A stretch of DNA of 8,357 nucleotides, taken from positions 24,043-32,399 of the forward strand of contig DJFY01000021.1 in assembly GCA_002431545.1 (NCBI GenBank), in the 5' to 3' direction. The notes below the pieces were generated by a model. It did no database searches. It saw only the letters and a list, made by a program, of their open reading frames with translations, and had not been told where the DNA came from. The position numbers were made by a program, and so were the translations under genes. Positions 6,431-8,357 of the stretch are shown here, piece after piece (within the stretch, counting starts at the first letter, position 1; each line of letters opens with the position of its first letter). This DNA comes from Cellvibrionales bacterium UBA5860. Its GTDB lineage: Bacteria; Pseudomonadota; Gammaproteobacteria; Pseudomonadales; Porticoccaceae.

Positions 6431-6461
6431 CTTGTTTCGCTGCATCGCCCTGGTTATAAAA

Positions 6462-6537
6462 AGCGGTTACGGATATCGGATTTTCAGGTAGAATGCGCCC
6501 GGCGAGCGGTTACCTGGTTTGAGTTACCGGGGTTTGT
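6462..6537 (+). repeat. Repeated GTTAC-containing motifs before acpP
   Basis: AGCGGTTAC occurs exactly at 6462-6470 and again at 6505-6513, 43 bases apart (about four helical turns), on either side of the candidate -10 box. The second copy runs into an imperfect tandem pair: GTTACCTGGTTTGA (6509-6522) followed directly by GTTACCGGGGTTTGT (6523-6537). They could be binding sites for a regulator of fatty acid genes or an element of the leader. I do not recognise the motif as a known FadR, FabR or DesT site. Confidence 0.4.
6467..6494 (+). promoter_or_regulatory. Candidate internal promoter for acpP
   Basis: A -10 box TAGAAT (6489-6494) lies in the 169-base spacer before acpP. The best-placed -35 candidate, TTACGG (6467-6472, 16-base spacer), is poor, so an activator or other contacts would be needed. 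A separate acpP promoter is common because the carrier protein is needed in large excess over the enzymes. The predicted leader would be about 100 bases. Confidence 0.4.
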
Positions 6538-6599
6538 TCAAAATTTGATCGAAGAAAGCAGAGATTGCCGAAAATTCGACTAGAGGAGCAGGAATTGTT

Positions 6600-6836
6600 A
6601 TGAGCAACATCGACGAACGTGTGATAAAAATGGTTGCCGAGCAGCTGGGGGTCAAAGAAGAGGATGTTAAGCCGGATTCCTCGTTCGTGGACGACCTGGG
6701 TGCCGATTCACTTGATACTGTCGAGTTGATCATGGCGCTGGAAGAGGAATTCGATACCGAAATTCCCGACGAAGAAGCAGAAAAACTAACCACTGTCGAA
6801 GACGCCATCAATTACATCAACAACAATTTGAGCTAA
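6600..6836 (+). CDS. acpP: Acyl carrier protein
   Basis: AcpP carries growing acyl chains as thioesters on a 4'-phosphopantetheine arm, delivering them to the fatty acid synthesis enzymes and to acyltransferases such as PlsX. The 78-residue acidic protein has the attachment site GADSLDTVEL at 34-43, with Ser37 as the modified residue, and is nearly identical in layout to E. coli AcpP. It has good ribosome-binding sequences (AGAGGAG 6582-6588 and AGGA 6590-6593) before the ATG. A 169-base spacer after fabG and a 150-base non-coding gap after the stop suggest it may also be transcribed as its own short message. Confidence 0.98.
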   Translation: MSNIDERVIKMVAEQLGVKEEDVKPDSSFVDDLGADSLDTVELIMALEEEFDTEIPDEEAEKLTTVEDAINYINNNLS

Positions 6837-6849
6837 CCGCTGTTCCACT

Positions 6850-6920
6850 CGCTACCCGACGCGTGTTTTTCGGTTCTCGTCCTGAGTTTATCGATTTTTG
6901 TCCTGAAGAGTCGGGTAGCG
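6850..6920. repeat. 11-bp inverted repeat in the acpP-pabC gap
   Basis: CGCTACCCGAC (6850-6860) and GTCGGGTAGCG (6910-6920) are perfect inverse complements separated by 49 bases. The enclosed stretch contains GTCCTGA twice (6879-6885 and 6900-6906). No T-run follows, so it is not a standard terminator. The gap 6837-6993 has no coding sequence with a start and no fabF-like peptide in any forward frame. The repeat could form a long stem protecting the 3' end of acpP mRNA, or mark a past rearrangement. Confidence 0.45.
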
Positions 6921-6993
6921 TGGCCAACTCTGGCCCGAGCGAACCTATCACCTGAATTTCCGCCGTGTCTTCGTCCCGCAGACTGAATTGAGT

Positions 6994-7848
6994 ATGGGGA
7001 CGCCAGACGGTTTCATCAATGGTGTGCCCGGCACGCAGATTCCGGTTGCGGATCGCGCTGTCGCCTACGGGCATGGGCTTTTCGAGACCATGCGCCTTTG
7101 GCGTCGCAGCGTGCCGCTCTGGTCGCGACATCTCTCCCGCTTGCGCCGTGGTGCAGAGGTTCTCGGTGTGAACTTTGCCGAGCAGGTACTGACCGAAGAA
7201 TTGACAACGGCTGTCTCCGCTTTTCCCGAAAATGGCCTGGTAAAACTGATCCTCACCGCCGGTGACGGCGAGCGCGGTTATCGGTACCACAGGGCAGGGG
7301 GTGATCCGCACACGGAAGGCGTCGAGACCCGCCGTATCCTGCAGTTCTTGCCCTTACCCAAACCCGCCGAGAATACTACTTTGCAGCTGTGCGAGTATCG
7401 CCTGCCCGTAAATCCACGGCTTGCGGGTATCAAGCATCTGAACCGGCTGGATCAGGTGCTTGCCGCCGCGGAGCTGCCGACTCAGGTTGAAGGCTTGCTT
7501 CTGGACAATGCCGGCCGCGTCGTAGAAGTGCTCCAGGGCAACATTTTTGTCTGGATCGAGGATCAATGGTACACGCCACCTCTTGAATACGCTGGCGTAG
7601 AAGGCGTCATGCGTAACCTGTTACTCGAGAATATCCTGCCGAAAATACCGCAGGCAGCGCGCATTGCCGAACTGACTCTCGACGATCTGCGCCGTGCCGA
7701 AGCAGCGTTTAGCTGCAATGCGGTACGCGGTGTAACCAGGCTCGAAGCATTACACATTGGAGGCGAGGTGTGGTCCTTTCCAGCTGCCCGGCAGGTGGCG
7801 GAGGTACACCAGGCCCTGGTCGAAGAATACCCATGTTTCGCCGATTAG
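6994..7848 (+). CDS. pabC: Aminodeoxychorismate lyase PabC
   Basis: PabC is a pyridoxal-phosphate enzyme of fold type IV that cleaves 4-amino-4-deoxychorismate to p-aminobenzoate and pyruvate for folate synthesis. From the ATG at 6994 the protein has 284 residues. Family features are DRAVAYGHGLFETMR (20-34), the RGY stretch at about 95-97, the cofactor lysine Lys147 in GIKHLNRLDQVLA, and the LLLDNAGRVVEVLQGNIF segment at 169-186. The gene's position between acpP and mltG supports PabC over a D-amino-acid or branched-chain aminotransferase. A TTG at 6988 in the same frame is an alternative start; neither has a clear ribosome-binding site, so expression may be low. The 3' end overlaps mltG by 16 bases. 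Confidence 0.9.
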   Translation: MGTPDGFINGVPGTQIPVADRAVAYGHGLFETMRLWRRSVPLWSRHLSRLRRGAEVLGVNFAEQVLTEELTTAVSAFPENGLVKLILTAGDGERGYRYHRAGGDPHTEGVETRRILQFLPLPKPAENTTLQLCEYRLPVNPRLAGIKHLNRLDQVLAAAELPTQVEGLLLDNAGRVVEVLQGNIFVWIEDQWYTPPLEYAGVEGVMRNLLLENILPKIPQAARIAELTLDDLRRAEAAFSCNAVRGVTRLEALHIGGEVWSFPAARQVAEVHQALVEEYPCFAD

Positions 7849-8330
7849 CCGGCCTCGTATCCGGGATACTGACCACTGGGGTGGTCGTGCTGGGCGCGCT
7901 GACCTGGTGGGTTCAAAACTCGATTAAGCAGCCACTGGCGGTGCCCGCGGAGGGTGTGCAGATGACTGTGCCGCGCGGCAGGGGCGTTAGTTGGCTGGCA
8001 GATGAACTGGCAACGCGTGGCTGGGTCGAGTCTGCCTTACCTTTGAAAATTTATGCGCGAGTGAAGGGCAGGGAAGCGATTCAGGCCGGGCGCTACGATG
8101 CGCTGCCCACGGATACGCCTGCCGGCCTGCTGGCTAAAATCAACGCTGGTGATGTCGTCAAATTCAGTATCGCCTTTCCCGAGGGCTGGACTGTTCGCCA
8201 ATGGCGCGCGGCCCTGGCCGATGCCGCGGAGATTACCCCTGTAGAGACCGCTGCAGAGGATACAACGGTGGCGGCATATCTGGGTATCGCGCAGGACATA
8301 CCAGAGGGCTGGTTTGCCCCGGACACCTAT
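7833..8330 (+). CDS. mltG: Endolytic transglycosylase MltG, N-terminal part (cut by sequence end)
   Basis: MltG is an inner-membrane enzyme that cleaves nascent peptidoglycan strands and so sets where glycan synthesis ends. The ATG at 7833 lies inside the end of pabC (16-base overlap). The reading frame extends further upstream, but only from this ATG does the protein begin with the expected short basic end (MFRRL) and one membrane segment (about residues 7-28). A LysM-like region follows (about 40-120), then GWFAPDTY at 159-166, which in the family lies before the catalytic glutamate. The visible 166 residues are about half the usual length, and the catalytic domain is missing. The TAG at 8331-8333 lies in the suspicious terminal foldback and should not be taken as a real stop. 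Confidence 0.88.
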
Positions 8331-8357
8331 TAGATCGGAATAGGTGTCCGGGGCAAA
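8313..8357. other. Terminal foldback, probable sequencing or assembly artefact
   Basis: The last 45 bases are a perfect inverted repeat. The 19-base arm at 8313-8331 is exactly reverse-complemented at 8339-8357, with a seven-base loop AGATCGG (8332-8338). The left arm encodes the conserved FAPDTY end of the visible mltG. The loop plus the next two bases, AGATCGGAA, equals the first nine bases of the common Illumina adapter. The right arm is therefore most likely not genomic, and true sequence probably ends at about 8331. Confidence 0.8.

Noticed and set aside
5582..6445. 287-codon open frame on the minus strand
   Set aside because: It lies antisense to fabD's end and all of fabG, whose family motifs are complete. 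Its translation has no recognisable domain, and long antisense frames are expected in GC-rich coding DNA.
6850..6920. Inverted repeat as the ends of a small insertion element
   Set aside because: The enclosed 49 bases are too short for a transposase. No flanking target duplication was seen, and a miniature element cannot be supported from one copy.
8331..8333. Stop codon suggesting a naturally truncated MltG
   Set aside because: The stop is formed by bases at the junction with the adapter-like loop, in the middle of a conserved segment, so it is better explained as an artefact.
1..8357. Novel defence, mobile or biosynthetic system
   Set aside because: Every coding region of size belongs to a well-known housekeeping family in a widely conserved order. 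No unknown gene, repeat array or mobile signature is present.

Overview
The window holds a conserved gammaproteobacterial housekeeping locus. It contains the run rluC, a HAD phosphatase, maf/yceF (on the opposite strand), yceD, rpmF, plsX, fabD, fabG, acpP, pabC and mltG. Moderately high GC, a cysteine-free L32 protein and the absence of fabH between plsX and fabD all fit a gammaproteobacterium. The arrangement is closer to the Pseudomonas-type order than to the Escherichia coli order. I cannot name a genus. No mobile element, CRISPR array, rRNA or tRNA gene, or sign of recent transfer is visible.

Layout. Positions 1-249 are non-coding and probably belong to the divergent upstream neighbour, most likely rne. 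They carry a good minus-strand promoter and a foldable leader. rluC (23S rRNA pseudouridine synthase) overlaps a HAD-family phosphatase by 4 bases. maf/yceF converges on them from the other strand. A compact divergent promoter at 2572-2621 then drives maf leftward and the yceD-rpmF-plsX unit rightward, and the two -35 boxes lie on the same bases. Hairpins precede rpmF, and a terminator-like hairpin lies between plsX and fabD. fabD, fabG and acpP follow, with a candidate internal promoter and repeats before acpP. A 150-base non-coding gap with a long inverted repeat separates acpP from pabC, at the place where many relatives carry fabF. pabC overlaps mltG, which is cut off by the end of the sequence.

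How the genes work together. PlsX, FabD, FabG and AcpP form the acyl-chain supply line. AcpP carries the chain, FabD loads malonyl groups onto it, FabG reduces the beta-keto intermediate, and PlsX passes finished acyl chains to phospholipid synthesis. YceD and L32 tie the cluster to ribosome production, RluC modifies the large-subunit rRNA, PabC makes the folate precursor p-aminobenzoate, and MltG ends peptidoglycan strands. Neither a priming (FabH) nor an elongating (FabF/FabB) ketosynthase is encoded here, so these must lie elsewhere in the genome.

The least ordinary signals are regulatory or structural: the shared-box divergent promoter with a nearly leaderless yceD start, the competing hairpins before rpmF, the missing fabF with an inverted repeat in its usual place, and a foldback at the very end that looks like a sequencing or assembly artefact. 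I found no clear evidence for an undescribed biological system.
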